Shown: positions 23,420 through 34,175, numbered from the stretch's first letter. The stretch: DNA of 36,415 bases from Lentilactobacillus hilgardii DSM 20176 = ATCC 8290 (GCF_000159315.1 NZ_GG669996.1:66516-102930); one strand, 5' to 3'. Program-made: numbers and translations. The notes: generated by a model not told the origin, from the sequence alone.

Positions 23420-24430
23420 ATGTCAGACAACATTGCGAGCGATGCGAAAATAAAACAGCCCAAATTATTTGAACAATTTATGCGCTTAGTGGATCGAAAT
23501 GAATTGTCACATGCGTATCTTTTTACGGGTGAAGATGGTGCAGGTCAAAATGCAGTTGCAATGGGAGTCGCAATGCGTCTTTTCTGTACAAATGTGAAAG
23601 ACGGTTATCCTTGCGGAAAGTGTGCTGAGTGTACACGAATTATGAATCACGATCATCCAGATGTTGTTATAACGAAACCGGATGGTTTGAGTATTAAAGT
23701 TGATCAAATCCGTCATGTAAAGAGTGAGTTCACTAAAAGCGCAATGGAAGGGTCAAAAAAGGTTTTTATTATTTCAGATGCCGATAAAATGACAACCGGT
23801 GCCGCTAATAGTTTGCTTAAATTTATTGAGGAACCTACTGGAAATGTTGTCAGTTTTTTGATTAGTCAAAATCGTAACCTTATTTTGCCAACGATTGTTT
23901 CAAGAACCCAAGTTGTTGAATTTCCGAGCATTGGGAAAGATGTAATGAATCAAGAGTTGCGAAAATCCGGTATCTTACCAAGTCAGATAAATTTACTAAT
24001 GTCGATGACAAATAGTTTATCTGAAATAAAAAGATGGCAAGCGGATAATTGGTTTTCTTCACTTCAGGAAGTGGTTTCCAAATGGTTTGGTTATTTAGTG
24101 AAGGGCAATCTGATGGCCATGCCGTATATCCAAATGGCCTTGATGCCCCTGATCACAAATAAGGAACGTCAGCAGGTTGCTTTATCAATGATGATTGGTG
24201 TTTTTGATGAAACGCTTGAAATTAAGTATGGTACTTTAAAAAAGGATACGACTAAATTTCCTGATATTATTTCTGAAACAAAGCAGGCTGCCCAAGAATG
24301 GTCAAGTGACCAATTAATGACGATGTTGGAGGAACTGTTAAATATGCGAGGCAGTTTGATGGTAAATGTGAATTTTCAAAATGTTATTGAATCTGTCACA
24401 CTAAAGATGCTGACGATTGTTAAGTCATAG
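23420..24430 (+). CDS. holB: DNA polymerase III subunit delta prime
   Basis: Delta prime is the stator of the clamp loader next to DnaX. The 336-residue product has the RFC-like N-terminal fold, zinc cysteines at 56, 65, 68 and 71, and the FIEEPTGNVVSFLI then RNLILPTIVSRTQ sensor region. The P-loop position reads GEDGAGQN (37-44), lacking the Lys-Thr needed to bind and hydrolyse ATP, in keeping with a non-ATPase subunit. It starts ten bases after darA. B. subtilis has yaaT (ricT) between holB and yabA; here yabA follows directly. Confidence 0.93.
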   Translation: MSDNIASDAKIKQPKLFEQFMRLVDRNELSHAYLFTGEDGAGQNAVAMGVAMRLFCTNVKDGYPCGKCAECTRIMNHDHPDVVITKPDGLSIKVDQIRHVKSEFTKSAMEGSKKVFIISDADKMTTGAANSLLKFIEEPTGNVVSFLISQNRNLILPTIVSRTQVVEFPSIGKDVMNQELRKSGILPSQINLLMSMTNSLSEIKRWQADNWFSSLQEVVSKWFGYLVKGNLMAMPYIQMALMPLITNKERQQVALSMMIGVFDETLEIKYGTLKKDTTKFPDIISETKQAAQEWSSDQLMTMLEELLNMRGSLMVNVNFQNVIESVTLKMLTIVKS

Positions 24431-24452
24431 ATTTTTAAAGGGTGAGATAGTA

Positions 24453-24785
24453 TTGGATAGTCAAAATTTATATGATGAGCTTAAAGAAATGGACAGTCAT
24501 CTGGGTGCAACCGCAGCTGAATTTTCTCACCTGCATGAATCATTAATTGAATTAATGGAAAAGAACGCGGAACTAGAAATTGAAAATCAGCATCTTCGGG
24601 ATAGAATTAATCAGATTACTGAAAAAGTCGGTAACAATTCACCAGAATTATCTAAATCCCGAAAGAATCTTGAAAAATTATATAACGAAGGGTTTCATGT
24701 TTGCAGTTCATATTATGGCAAGCGACGCGAAAATGGCGAAGATTGCATTTTTTGCACGGAGATTATTTATGGTCGAAGGGATTAA
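24453..24785 (+). CDS. yabA: Replication initiation control protein YabA
   Basis: YabA bridges DnaA and the beta clamp and restrains replication initiation. The TTG at 24453 follows AAGGGTGAG; the longer frame from 24417 would overlap holB without a ribosome site. The 110-residue protein has an N-terminal leucine-zipper helix (LIELMEKNAELEIENQHLRDR) for tetramerisation, a linker, and a C-terminal zinc domain with HVCSSYYG and DCIFC (His plus three Cys). It lies between holB and rsmI as in other Firmicutes. Confidence 0.93.
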   Translation: MDSQNLYDELKEMDSHLGATAAEFSHLHESLIELMEKNAELEIENQHLRDRINQITEKVGNNSPELSKSRKNLEKLYNEGFHVCSSYYGKRRENGEDCIFCTEIIYGRRD

Positions 24786-24792
24786 TAACTAA

Positions 24793-25674
24793 GTGATAAC
24801 TCAAAGAAGTTTCGATACTAAAAGTAAATACGGTACGCTTTATTTAGTACCAACGCCAATTGGTAATTTGGAGGATATGACATTTCGGGCTGTTTCTGTC
24901 ATGAAACAGGTGGATTTAATTGCGGCTGAAGATACCAGAAATACGCAGAAGCTATTGAACCATTTTGAAATTGAAACCAAACAAATTAGTTTTCATGAGC
25001 ATAATACTGTGCAAAGAATTCCTGAGTTGATTGATAAGTTAAAAAAAGGGATATCGATCGCCCAGGTTAGCGATGCCGGAATGCCTTCGATTAGCGATCC
25101 AGGACATGAGTTGGTGGTTGCTTGTATTAAAAGCGAAATAACTGTCGTTCCCTTGCCAGGTGCTAATGCCGGTATAACAGCTTTGATTGCTTCTGGTGTT
25201 TCCCCTCAGCCGTTTTATTTTTATGGGTTTCTTTCAAGAAAACCCAAAGAGCAGCGTGATGAACTGGCAAAGTTGGTTAATCGACAGGAAACGCTTATAT
25301 TTTATGAAGCACCTCACCGACTTTTAAAGACGTTAAAAAGTCTTCAAAATTCATTTGGTGGATTGAGAGCAGCCTCTTTATGTCGTGAATTGACAAAAAA
25401 ACATGAAGAATTTATTCGTGGCACACTTGATCAAGTAATTGAATGGGCAAATTCAACAACTATACGAGGAGAATTTGTCATTATTGTGAGTGGAAACGCG
25501 CAACCTTTAGAGGAGAATAAGATTGATAATCTAATGGAAAACCTTTCTCTTACGCAACAAGTAGATATTTATATTAAGGATGGATTGTCTGTTAATGAAT
25601 CGATCAAAAAGGTTGCCAAAGCTCATAATCTACGTAAACAAGTTGTTTACAATGAATATCATGGCATTAAGTGA
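24793..25674 (+). CDS. rsmI: 16S rRNA (cytidine-2'-O-)-methyltransferase
   Basis: RsmI methylates the ribose of C1402 in 16S rRNA. The 293-residue protein has the tetrapyrrole-methylase fold with LYLVPTPIGNLEDMTFRAV (about residues 16-34), AEDTRNTQKLL, QVSDAGMPSISDPG and PLPGANAGITALIASG. The start is GTG at 24793, with AAGGGA about 12 bases upstream, seven bases after yabA. Last gene of the tmk group; no clear terminator follows in the 130-base gap. Confidence 0.94.
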   Translation: MITQRSFDTKSKYGTLYLVPTPIGNLEDMTFRAVSVMKQVDLIAAEDTRNTQKLLNHFEIETKQISFHEHNTVQRIPELIDKLKKGISIAQVSDAGMPSISDPGHELVVACIKSEITVVPLPGANAGITALIASGVSPQPFYFYGFLSRKPKEQRDELAKLVNRQETLIFYEAPHRLLKTLKSLQNSFGGLRAASLCRELTKKHEEFIRGTLDQVIEWANSTTIRGEFVIIVSGNAQPLEENKIDNLMENLSLTQQVDIYIKDGLSVNESIKKVAKAHNLRKQVVYNEYHGIK

Positions 25675-25751
25675 ATATTATTTACTTAGAAGAAAGACGT
25701 CATTTTGTTGATTCGTTAAGATTAAAAAGTATAAATTAAAGGCTTGATTAG

Positions 25752-25780
25752 TTTCCATCCCATTATAAAAGAGTTATAAT
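25752..25780 (+). promoter_or_regulatory. Predicted promoter of the thioesterase-tsaB-rimI-tsaD group
   Basis: TTTCCA (25752-25757) and a perfect TATAAT (25775-25780) are 17 bases apart, 30 bases before the first gene. Confidence 0.6.
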
Positions 25781-25809
25781 TTAAATTATGTTAGAAAGAA
25801 GACGTGCCA

Positions 25810-26604
25810 ATGCCTGCAGATCAGTATAGTGAAAATCATACGATCTCCTTTTATGAAGGAGATGTTAGCTACCGCATTACAATGACAATGTTGATTAATA
25901 TTTTAATGCTCTGTTCAGATCATCAAAATGCTAAATTAGGAGTTGCCCAACAGGAACTTATTGATAAATATGGTGTTGGCTGGGTTGTCACGCAATATTC
26001 AATTAAGATTAACCGGCTTCCACAAGTTGAAGATACTGTTAAAATGACAACACGTGGGACTTCCTACAACCGTTTCTTTGTCTACCGTGAGTTTTGGGTT
26101 CACGATGATCAGGGAAATGAGCTTGTAAAGGTAGACAGTATATGGGTTTTAATGGATGAGAGAGCCCGAAAGATTACAGAGATTCCTCAAACGATTATTG
26201 AGCCCTACCAGTCCGAAAAAGTGCGTCGGGTACCGAGATTACCACGGCCAAGTCGAATAGCTGACAGTGCTGAAGTTTCTTCAAAAAAATATCAGGTTAG
26301 GGCCAGTGACATTGACTTTAATGGTCATGTGAATAACGCTCATTATCTTGAATGGATGACTGACGTTCTGCCACTTGACTTTCTTGTGTCCCACGTTCCG
26401 GAACAGATTGATATTCGTTTCGAAAATGAGGTTAAATATGGCAATTGGGTTACCAGCTCGGTAGCTGTTGAGTCTAAAGATAGCGATAAGATTAAAACAG
26501 TTCATGAAATTTTTTCTAACGATGTACTTTCATCTAGCGCTACATTTTTATGGAAGAAAAACGATGTAAAGGGTCATGAAAAAAATGAAAATTCTAGCAA
26601 TTGA
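25810..26604 (+). CDS. Acyl-ACP thioesterase
   Basis: The enzyme releases free fatty acids from acyl-ACP in the cytoplasm. The 264-residue product shows two hotdog-fold halves: the N-terminal half with FYEGDVSYRITMTMLINILM and the C-terminal half with the catalytic DIDFNGHVNNAHYLEWM segment (Asn, His region, about residues 170-187), as in FatA/FatB-like bacterial thioesterases. The ATG at 25810 is taken because AGAAG is about eight bases upstream; GTG at 25804 would add only two residues. Its 3' end overlaps tsaB by about 20 bases. In B. subtilis the tsaE gene (ydiB) sits at this position; here the thioesterase does. Confidence 0.88.
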   Translation: MPADQYSENHTISFYEGDVSYRITMTMLINILMLCSDHQNAKLGVAQQELIDKYGVGWVVTQYSIKINRLPQVEDTVKMTTRGTSYNRFFVYREFWVHDDQGNELVKVDSIWVLMDERARKITEIPQTIIEPYQSEKVRRVPRLPRPSRIADSAEVSSKKYQVRASDIDFNGHVNNAHYLEWMTDVLPLDFLVSHVPEQIDIRFENEVKYGNWVTSSVAVESKDSDKIKTVHEIFSNDVLSSSATFLWKKNDVKGHEKNENSSN

Positions 26605-27307
26605 TACATCGAATCGACCATTATCCGTTGCCGTTCTGGATAATGATCATTTATTAGCCGAAACAAGGTTAACGACGCATAGAAAACATGCGGAGTTTTT
26701 AATGCCGGTAATTGAAGATCTTATTCAAAAATCCGATCTCTTACCGAACGACTTGAACAGAATTGTTGTTGCGTCAGGACCTGGATCTTATACGGGGATT
26801 CGAATGGCAACGACAGCTGCCAAAACACTCGCCAGCACTTTAGATATAGAGCTGGTGACTGTTTCGAGTTTGTTAACACTTGCGCTTAATATCTCAGAGC
26901 CGGGGGTTTTAATCAATCCAATTTTTGATGCTCGAAATCAAAATATGTTTACAGGTCTTTATCAACTAAAAAACGGAACGATGACATCAATTATTTCCGA
27001 TCAACATACAAATATTAACGACTGGTTGGCAAAACTAACGGATGTTAATCAGCCAATTATGATTGTAGGGGATACAGCACCTTTTTCCGAAGCATTTTTG
27101 AAGCAGTTTGGAGATTCTTTGAGGGTAGCTGATGAACTGACAGCAGTTCCTAATGCAGCCAGGCTTGGTCTTTATGGGTCACAGTTGTCACCTGTTAAGG
27201 ACATTGATGCTGTTGTTCCGAGATACTTGCGTCTAACCAAAGCTGAAGCTGATTGGCAAAAACTTCATCCAAACGAGGATACCCGTAACTATGTGGAAAA
27301 AATTTAA
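26585..27307 (+). CDS. tsaB: tRNA t6A biosynthesis protein TsaB
   Basis: TsaB is the non-catalytic partner of TsaD in making N6-threonylcarbamoyladenosine at tRNA position 37. The 240-residue product starts with MKILAIDTSNRPLSVAVL and contains the ASKHA-type glycine segment VASGPGSYTGIRMATTAAKT (about residues 60-80). The second ATG (26585) is preferred because AAAGGG is about ten bases upstream, whereas the ATG at 26576 is only two bases from it. It overlaps the thioesterase at its start and rimI at its end (27291), implying translational coupling. Confidence 0.92.
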   Translation: MKILAIDTSNRPLSVAVLDNDHLLAETRLTTHRKHAEFLMPVIEDLIQKSDLLPNDLNRIVVASGPGSYTGIRMATTAAKTLASTLDIELVTVSSLLTLALNISEPGVLINPIFDARNQNMFTGLYQLKNGTMTSIISDQHTNINDWLAKLTDVNQPIMIVGDTAPFSEAFLKQFGDSLRVADELTAVPNAARLGLYGSQLSPVKDIDAVVPRYLRLTKAEADWQKLHPNEDTRNYVEKI

Positions 27308-27866
27308 AGAATGGTTTCAGCAAAATTTTTATAACAAGCAGGTTCAGCTCCGGGAACGATATCTAGACATTAAGAATCACGATGTCGAAATCAACGGTAC
27401 AAATTATTTTCTTGCAAAGGCCATGATTCCCGACATTCCAGAAATCCTTGGAATCGAACGGGCCGTTTATGGTGGTCAGACTCCATGGGATGAGCGGGCG
27501 TTTCGAACTGAATTGATGCGTAAAAGTGATCGTTTGTATCTGGTTTTAAGACGAAATGACTGGCTGGTTGCTTTCATTGGCTGTTCATTAAATGACCATA
27601 CAAAAGACTGTCATATCACTAATGTCGCCGTGGCACCCAATTTTCAAAATCATGGGCTCGGCTATTTTTTGGTGAATACAATTATCAAAAAAGCACGACA
27701 GTTAAAATACGATAAAGTAACGCTGGAAGTTCGTGTCAGCAATGCCAGAGCTCAAAAATTATATCGTGACATCGGTTTTGTGGACAACGGGTTAAAGAAA
27801 GATTATTATTTTAACGATCGTGAAGATGCATTGAATATGATTTTAGACATTACGAAAATTGGCTGA
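27291..27866 (+). CDS. rimI: RimI-like ribosomal protein S18-alanine N-acetyltransferase
   Basis: This GNAT acetyltransferase is predicted to acetylate ribosomal protein N-termini (S18 in E. coli). The GNAT core is clear: [16 protein letters not shown] (acetyl-CoA loop, about residues 104-119), then [19 protein letters not shown] (about 144-162). At 191 residues it is longer than the usual 150 or so, with an extra basic/aromatic N-terminus of roughly 40 residues ([17 protein letters not shown]). The ATG lies inside the end of tsaB. Position between tsaB and tsaD is the conserved Firmicutes arrangement. Confidence 0.88.
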   Translation: MWKKFKEWFQQNFYNKQVQLRERYLDIKNHDVEINGTNYFLAKAMIPDIPEILGIERAVYGGQTPWDERAFRTELMRKSDRLYLVLRRNDWLVAFIGCSLNDHTKDCHITNVAVAPNFQNHGLGYFLVNTIIKKARQLKYDKVTLEVRVSNARAQKLYRDIGFVDNGLKKDYYFNDREDALNMILDITKIG

Positions 27867-27889
27867 TTAAATTAGGAAAGGTGAGTTTT

Positions 27890-28924
27890 TTGGCAAAAGA
27901 TCTGATTCTTTCATTTGAGACAAGCTGTGACGAGACGTCTGTTGCAGTTATAGAAAATGGCGATACAATTCTTTCGAATATTGTTGCAACCCAAATAAAA
28001 AGTCACCAACGGTTCGGTGGCGTTGTGCCTGAAGTTGCAAGCCGACACCATATTGAGCAAATTACCAGCTGCATCAATGATGCGTTAACACAGGCTAAAG
28101 TCACATATAGTGATTTATCTGCAGTCGCTGTCACTTACGGGCCAGGGCTGGTTGGCGCTTTGCTTATTGGTGTGACAGCAGCAAAGGCGGTTGCTTGGGC
28201 ACATCATCTGCCTTTGATTCCAGTTAATCACTTGGCAGGCCATATTTATGCTGCAAGATTAGTCGAACCAATTGAATTTCCGGCAATGGCATTAGTCGTT
28301 TCAGGTGGTCATACGGAGCTTGTGTATATGCCCAAGGAAAATCGATTTGAAATTATCGGTGAGACTCGAGACGATGCTGCGGGCGAGGCATATGACAAAA
28401 TCGGCCGGGTTTTGGGAATTAATTATCCTGCTGGAAAACAAGTCGATGAAATGGCTCATAAGGGTCATGATACTTTCCATTTCCCAAGGGCAATGGACCA
28501 AGATGATAATTTTGATTTTAGTTTTAGTGGATTAAAAACTGCCTTTATTAATACGGTTCACCATGCCGATCAAATTCATGAAACTTTGAATAAAGATGAT
28601 CTTGCAGCAAGTTTTCAACAGGCTGTTATTGACGTTTTGGCTGACAAAACAAAACGGGCACTTCAAGATTATCCGGTTAAGCAGCTTATTTTAGGCGGTG
28701 GTGTTGCCGCTAATAAGGGATTGCGCAATCGTCTTGAAAAAGAACTACAAGCATTTCCGAAAACTTCTTTGGAGTTGGTACCACTATCATTATGTGGTGA
28801 TAACGCTGCTATGATTGGAGCTGCTGGTGAAATGTTGTATCGCCATCGAGTATTTACAAATGCAACGCTAAATGCTGATCCCAGCTTGGAATTTGAATGG
28901 ATTAAGGAACCTGCAACTAATTAG
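27890..28924 (+). CDS. tsaD: tRNA N6-adenosine threonylcarbamoyltransferase
   Basis: TsaD transfers threonylcarbamoyl from its AMP ester to A37 of ANN-decoding tRNAs. The TTG at 27890 is preferred since GGTGAG lies five bases upstream; the GTG at 27881 is part of that ribosome site. The 344-residue product shows [15 protein letters not shown] at the N-terminus, the metal-binding HLAGHIYAA (HxxxH) near residue 110, [19 protein letters not shown] and [11 protein letters not shown], all family signatures. It follows rimI by about 23 bases and ends at a two-way terminator. Confidence 0.96.
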   Translation: MAKDLILSFETSCDETSVAVIENGDTILSNIVATQIKSHQRFGGVVPEVASRHHIEQITSCINDALTQAKVTYSDLSAVAVTYGPGLVGALLIGVTAAKAVAWAHHLPLIPVNHLAGHIYAARLVEPIEFPAMALVVSGGHTELVYMPKENRFEIIGETRDDAAGEAYDKIGRVLGINYPAGKQVDEMAHKGHDTFHFPRAMDQDDNFDFSFSGLKTAFINTVHHADQIHETLNKDDLAASFQQAVIDVLADKTKRALQDYPVKQLILGGGVAANKGLRNRLEKELQAFPKTSLELVPLSLCGDNAAMIGAAGEMLYRHRVFTNATLNADPSLEFEWIKEPATN

Positions 28925-28968
28925 TTTAGGTAATGATCGATAGAAATTAATTAAATATTTTTGAATAT

Positions 28969-29028
28969 AAAAGGACTAACAGTCAGGGTAAGCCAATTTT
29001 GTGGTTTACTTTGTTGTTGGTCCTTTTT
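28969..29028. terminator. Bidirectional terminator between tsaD and the ABC-F gene
   Basis: A long imperfect stem opens with AAAAGGAC and closes with GTCCTTTTT, with inner GTAAGCCA/TGGTTTAC pairing. It lies between convergent genes and suits both. Confidence 0.85.
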
Positions 29029-29033
29029 ATGAA

Positions 29034-30980
29034 TTATTCAATATCTTCTAATTGAAGACTCTTTTGTTCCCATTTACTTTCAGTTTCTTTGATTTTTTGA
29101 TCGATCATTTCAAGTTTCTTCTGAAGATCGGACGCCTTATCTAGGTCGTTAAAAACTTCTGGCTGAGCCATTTGACTTTCGATATTATTTTTACTTTTAG
29201 ACAGTTCGTCTAACTGAGATTCCAAATCGATGACTTCGCGATTTAATTTTCGAACTTCCTTTTGATTTTGTTTATTGACTTCATAGTTCTTTTTATCAGT
29301 TGTTGACGTGGTAGCCTGTGCGGCTAATTGAGCGGTTCCCTGCTTTTCCTGCTCATGTTCCTTAATCGCAAGCTGTTCATCTTTTTTATCAACATAGTAA
29401 TCATAATCACCAAGGTAAAGGGTTGTTCCTCTTTGTGACAGTTCAACAACGGATGAGGCAACCTTGTTGATAAAATAACGGTCATGGGAAACAAAGAGAA
29501 TTGTGCCATCAAAGCCATTTAGCGCTTTTTCCAAAACCTCTCGACTATCAATGTCTAAATGATTGGTTGGTTCATCGAGAATTAAAAAATTATTGTGTTG
29601 CATTGCCAACTTTGTTAAAAGTAAGCGGGCTTTTTCACCACCGGACAAATCGTGGACCATTTTAGCAACGTCATCTCCAGAAAAGAGGAAGCTGCCTAAA
29701 ACGCTTCTAATGTCTCCTTCGGCTGTAGTGGGGTGATCATCCCAGATTTCGCCTAAAACCGTTTTGGAAGGGTGTAGTGAGGCTTGTTCTTGATCATAGT
29801 ATCCAGTGTCAACACCGGTTCCAAATTGAGCCGAACCCTTTAAAAAGGGAATAATGCCAAGAATGCTTTTTAAAAGGGTGGACTTACCAACCCCATTGGG
29901 GCCGACAATTGCAATGGCCTGATTTCTTTTGACATCCAAGTTGACTGGTTCTGAAAGAATCTTTGTATAACCAACTGCTGCGTCAGTGACCTTTAAAACG
30001 TTGTTACCGCTTTTGGATTTTGGTGAGAATGTGAAACGAACACTTTTGCTGTCAGACGTTGGCTTTTCAATTCGGTTCATCCGCTCAAGTTGTTTTCTAC
30101 GAGCCTGGGCTTGTTTTGTAGTAGATGCTCTCACAATATTTTTATCAACGAAGGTTTGAAGTTTGGAAATTTCAGTCTGCTGCTTTTCATATTCTTTCCA
30201 GCGAAGGGAGATTTCTTGTTGCTTCTTTTGGGTGTACTGTGTGTAATTTCCGGCGTAATGTCTTAATGTACCGTTAGCCAGGTCATAAACTTCGTTAACG
30301 ATACGATCAAGAAAATATCGGTCATGTGAAATAATCAATAACGAACCGCTGTAGTTTTGAATATAACCTTCCAACCAGGTAATCGTTTCGACATCCAAGT
30401 GATTAGTTGGTTCGTCTAAAATTAACAATTCAGGCTTTTCAAGTAGTAGTTTTGCAAGTGCTAATTGTGTTTTTTGGCCACCTGAAAGTTCATTAATCGG
30501 TTTATCGTACTGGTCCTTATCAAAGCCGAAGCCATGGAGAACGCCACGTATTTCCGCATCATAGCCATAACCATTATGCTGTTCAAAATTGGCTCGAACA
30601 GTATCATAAGTTGCTGAAATTTGGTGAAACCTATCCGATTTTGGATCCAGCGTGCTTATTTGAGCTTCAAGTTCATGAATCTTAGTTTCTTGTTCCTTGA
30701 GTTTCGCAAAGACTGACGACATTTCTTCATAAATCCCCTTATCGGAATCTAATCCCGTATCTTGCGCCAAATATCCGATTGTGAGATTCTTTTTTGTTGT
30801 TATTTGACCGCCATCGATAGACTGCTCGCCGATGATCATTTTAACTAATGTTGATTTGCCGGCACCGTTTCGGCCGACTAACGCAATGCGACTTTTTTCT
30901 TGAATTGATAAGTTTACTTTTGAGAATATGTTAATACCATTAAATCTTTTGGTTAAATCTTGGGCTTGTAAGATTATCAA
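29034..30980 (-). CDS. ABC-F family ATP-binding protein (YdiF-like)
   Basis: ABC-F proteins have two ATPase domains and no membrane part and act on the ribosome. The 648-residue product has Walker A GRNGAGKST (about residues 37-45), signature LSGGQKTQLALAKLLL, Walker B ELLILDEPTNHLD, then an interdomain linker rich in Lys/Gln/Arg (about 240-310), a second Walker A GPNGVGKST and LSGGEKARLLL, and a C-terminal coiled coil (about 560-648, LNREVIDLESQLDELSK). The start is TTG behind GGAGG. Synteny (tsaD - ABC-F - rex) points to B. subtilis YdiF. Whether it protects against antibiotics or aids translation is not determinable. Confidence 0.92.
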   Translation of the reverse strand: MIILQAQDLTKRFNGINIFSKVNLSIQEKSRIALVGRNGAGKSTLVKMIIGEQSIDGGQITTKKNLTIGYLAQDTGLDSDKGIYEEMSSVFAKLKEQETKIHELEAQISTLDPKSDRFHQISATYDTVRANFEQHNGYGYDAEIRGVLHGFGFDKDQYDKPINELSGGQKTQLALAKLLLEKPELLILDEPTNHLDVETITWLEGYIQNYSGSLLIISHDRYFLDRIVNEVYDLANGTLRHYAGNYTQYTQKKQQEISLRWKEYEKQQTEISKLQTFVDKNIVRASTTKQAQARRKQLERMNRIEKPTSDSKSVRFTFSPKSKSGNNVLKVTDAAVGYTKILSEPVNLDVKRNQAIAIVGPNGVGKSTLLKSILGIIPFLKGSAQFGTGVDTGYYDQEQASLHPSKTVLGEIWDDHPTTAEGDIRSVLGSFLFSGDDVAKMVHDLSGGEKARLLLTKLAMQHNNFLILDEPTNHLDIDSREVLEKALNGFDGTILFVSHDRYFINKVASSVVELSQRGTTLYLGDYDYYVDKKDEQLAIKEHEQEKQGTAQLAAQATTSTTDKKNYEVNKQNQKEVRKLNREVIDLESQLDELSKSKNNIESQMAQPEVFNDLDKASDLQKKLEMIDQKIKETESKWEQKSLQLEDIE

Positions 30981-31098
30981 CGATCCAGCCTCCTTTCTTC
31001 TATCTTTATAAGTTTATCATATTGTTGATTTTGAGGCGATTTAGATGGGATGATGTCTCTAATAGTGACATTTCTTTGTTAATTTCAAAGCTAATATT

Positions 31099-31159
31099 TG
31101 AAATGTATTTCACAAGATGGTATCTTATGTTAGAATACTAAGTAAAGAGAGATTCACAA
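31099..31159. promoter_or_regulatory. rex promoter with candidate Rex half-sites
   Basis: TTTCAC (31108-31113) and TAGAAT (31131-31136) form a promoter with a 17-base spacer. The -35 overlaps a perfect palindrome TGAAAT-GT-ATTTCA (31099-31112) and a TTCACAA half-site (31109-31115); a second TTCACAA lies at 31153-31159 in the leader. TTCACAA is one arm of the Rex operator consensus TTGTGAA-N4-TTCACAA, but the other arm is poor in both. Autoregulation is inference. Confidence 0.45.
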
Positions 31160-31203
31160 AGTGCTCAGTTAGCAAAATTAATGAAATTTAGGAGGAAATT
31201 TTC

Positions 31204-31836
31204 GTGACAGCTGAAAATATTCCACGTGCGACCGCTAAACGGTTGCCAATTTACTACAGATACTTAAACATATTACATGACACAGGCAAAAGTCGGATTT
31301 CTTCAACTGAATTAGCTGAAGCTGTTCAAGTAGACTCTGCTACCATCCGTCGTGACTTTTCATACTTTGGTGCATTGGGGAAGCGTGGATATGGTTATGA
31401 TGTGGATAGCCTGCTTTCGTTTTTTAAGCAGATCTTGAACCAGGAACATTTAACCAACGTTGCTTTGATTGGGGTTGGCAACTTAGGACACGCCCTGTTG
31501 AATTTTAACTTTCACAAAGATGGTAATGTTAGGATTTCGGCAGCCTTCGATACTGATGATACAATTATTAATAAGATTGAGGACGGCGTTCCAGTCTATC
31601 CAATTCAAGAACTGGCACATCAACTTCAGGAACAGCAAATCCAAGTGATTATTTTAACCGTTCCTTCAAGCGCAGCTCAGGCAGTAACAGATGATGCTGT
31701 TGCAGGCGGTGTAAAGGGAATCTTAAACTTTACACCAATCAGACTTTCCGTTCCTGACGATGTACTTGTTCAAAACGTTGATTTAACTAATGAATTGCAA
31801 ACGTTGATTTATTTTATAGAAAATTTTGGTAAGTAA
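31204..31836 (+). CDS. rex: Redox-sensing transcriptional repressor Rex
   Basis: Rex represses fermentation and redox genes and leaves DNA when NADH is high. The 210-residue product has the N-terminal winged helix with [20 protein letters not shown] (about residues 35-54), the [14 protein letters not shown] linker, and a Rossmann domain with [15 protein letters not shown] (about 89-103) and a C-terminal swap helix. The start is GTG after AGGAGG. It sits between ABC-F and groES, as in B. subtilis. Confidence 0.95.
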   Translation: MTAENIPRATAKRLPIYYRYLNILHDTGKSRISSTELAEAVQVDSATIRRDFSYFGALGKRGYGYDVDSLLSFFKQILNQEHLTNVALIGVGNLGHALLNFNFHKDGNVRISAAFDTDDTIINKIEDGVPVYPIQELAHQLQEQQIQVIILTVPSSAAQAVTDDAVAGGVKGILNFTPIRLSVPDDVLVQNVDLTNELQTLIYFIENFGK

Positions 31837-32101
31837 CCATATAAAGCGTCATAAGTGGCAGGGGACAATCTTTATTAGTTTGTGAAAGACAAGCTTTTAC
31901 AAACGGATGGGAGTCTCTTTATTTTGTGTATCAGCAATATATTTGTGAGTGATATAAAAGAGGTCAAGACAGTTATCGTCCTGATCTTTTTTATATTTAG
32001 CACATGATGACGTTGGCCTTTAATCTCCTGATGCTATTGTAACAAGAATTGATCGCATTGATTGAAAAACGCTTGAATATTGCAATGTTTATGAAAAATC
32101 C
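31837..32101. other. Spacer between rex and groES, two hairpins and no gene
   Basis: No open frame is supported. A hairpin GTTTGTGAAAG/CTTTTACAAAC (one mismatch, loop ACAAG) is at 31878-31904, without a T-tract. The likely rex terminator lies at 31952-31996. The stretch after that up to the groES promoter shows nothing recognisable. Confidence 0.5.
31952..31996 (+). terminator. Terminator of rex
   Basis: A 19-base stem (ATATAAAAGAGGTCAAGAC pairing with the T-rich right arm, two G-U pairs and one mismatch) has a loop of about seven bases and ends in a T-run. Confidence 0.7.
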
Positions 32102-32130
32102 TTGCAATTCCGCTCAAAAAATAATATATT
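32102..32130 (+). promoter_or_regulatory. Predicted promoter of groES-groEL
   Basis: TTGCAA (32102-32107) and TATATT (32125-32130) are 17 bases apart, just upstream of the CIRCE operator. Confidence 0.7.
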
Positions 32131-32141
32131 ATAAGCAGTGA

Positions 32142-32168
32142 TTAGCACTTCTGTCATATGAGTGCTAA
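32142..32168. promoter_or_regulatory. CIRCE operator (HrcA site)
   Basis: TTAGCACTT, nine bases, then GAGTGCTAA matches the CIRCE inverted repeat with one change (T for C at the end of the left arm). It lies between the promoter and groES, where HrcA represses chaperonin genes until heat stress. Confidence 0.95.
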
Positions 32169-32203
32169 TGATGCTAAAAATTGTTGTAAATGGAGGGACT
32201 AAC

Positions 32204-32488
32204 GTGTTAAAACCATTAGGAGATCGCGTAATTATCGAAAGAGAAGAAGAAGAGGAAAAAAACGTTGGCGGCATTGTTTTAGCTGATAACGCTAAGAAAA
32301 AGCCTCAAACAGGTACAATTGTTGCCGTTGGGGAAGGCCGCGTTTTAGATAACGGTCAAACTGTTGCCCCAGTTGTTAAAAAGGGTGACAAGGTTATGTT
32401 CGATAAGTACGCTGGTACGGAAATTGAAGATAACGACAAATCCTATTTAGTTTTGCATGAAAAAGATATCGTCGCAATCGTCGAATAA
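32204..32488 (+). CDS. groES: Co-chaperonin GroES
   Basis: GroES is the heptameric lid of the GroEL folding chamber. The GTG at 32204 follows TGGAGGG by six bases and gives the canonical [14 protein letters not shown] start; the upstream ATG at 32162 would lie within the CIRCE operator. The 94-residue length is standard, with the mobile loop region around [15 protein letters not shown] (about residues 15-30) and [15 protein letters not shown]. It is co-transcribed with groEL 70 bases on. Confidence 0.96.
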   Translation: MLKPLGDRVIIEREEEEEKNVGGIVLADNAKKKPQTGTIVAVGEGRVLDNGQTVAPVVKKGDKVMFDKYAGTEIEDNDKSYLVLHEKDIVAIVE

Positions 32489-32537
32489 TTGAATTGCGGA
32501 TAATTGATTCAACAATTTAATAATTTAATCAAAATAA

Positions 32538-34175
<1,638 letters not shown>

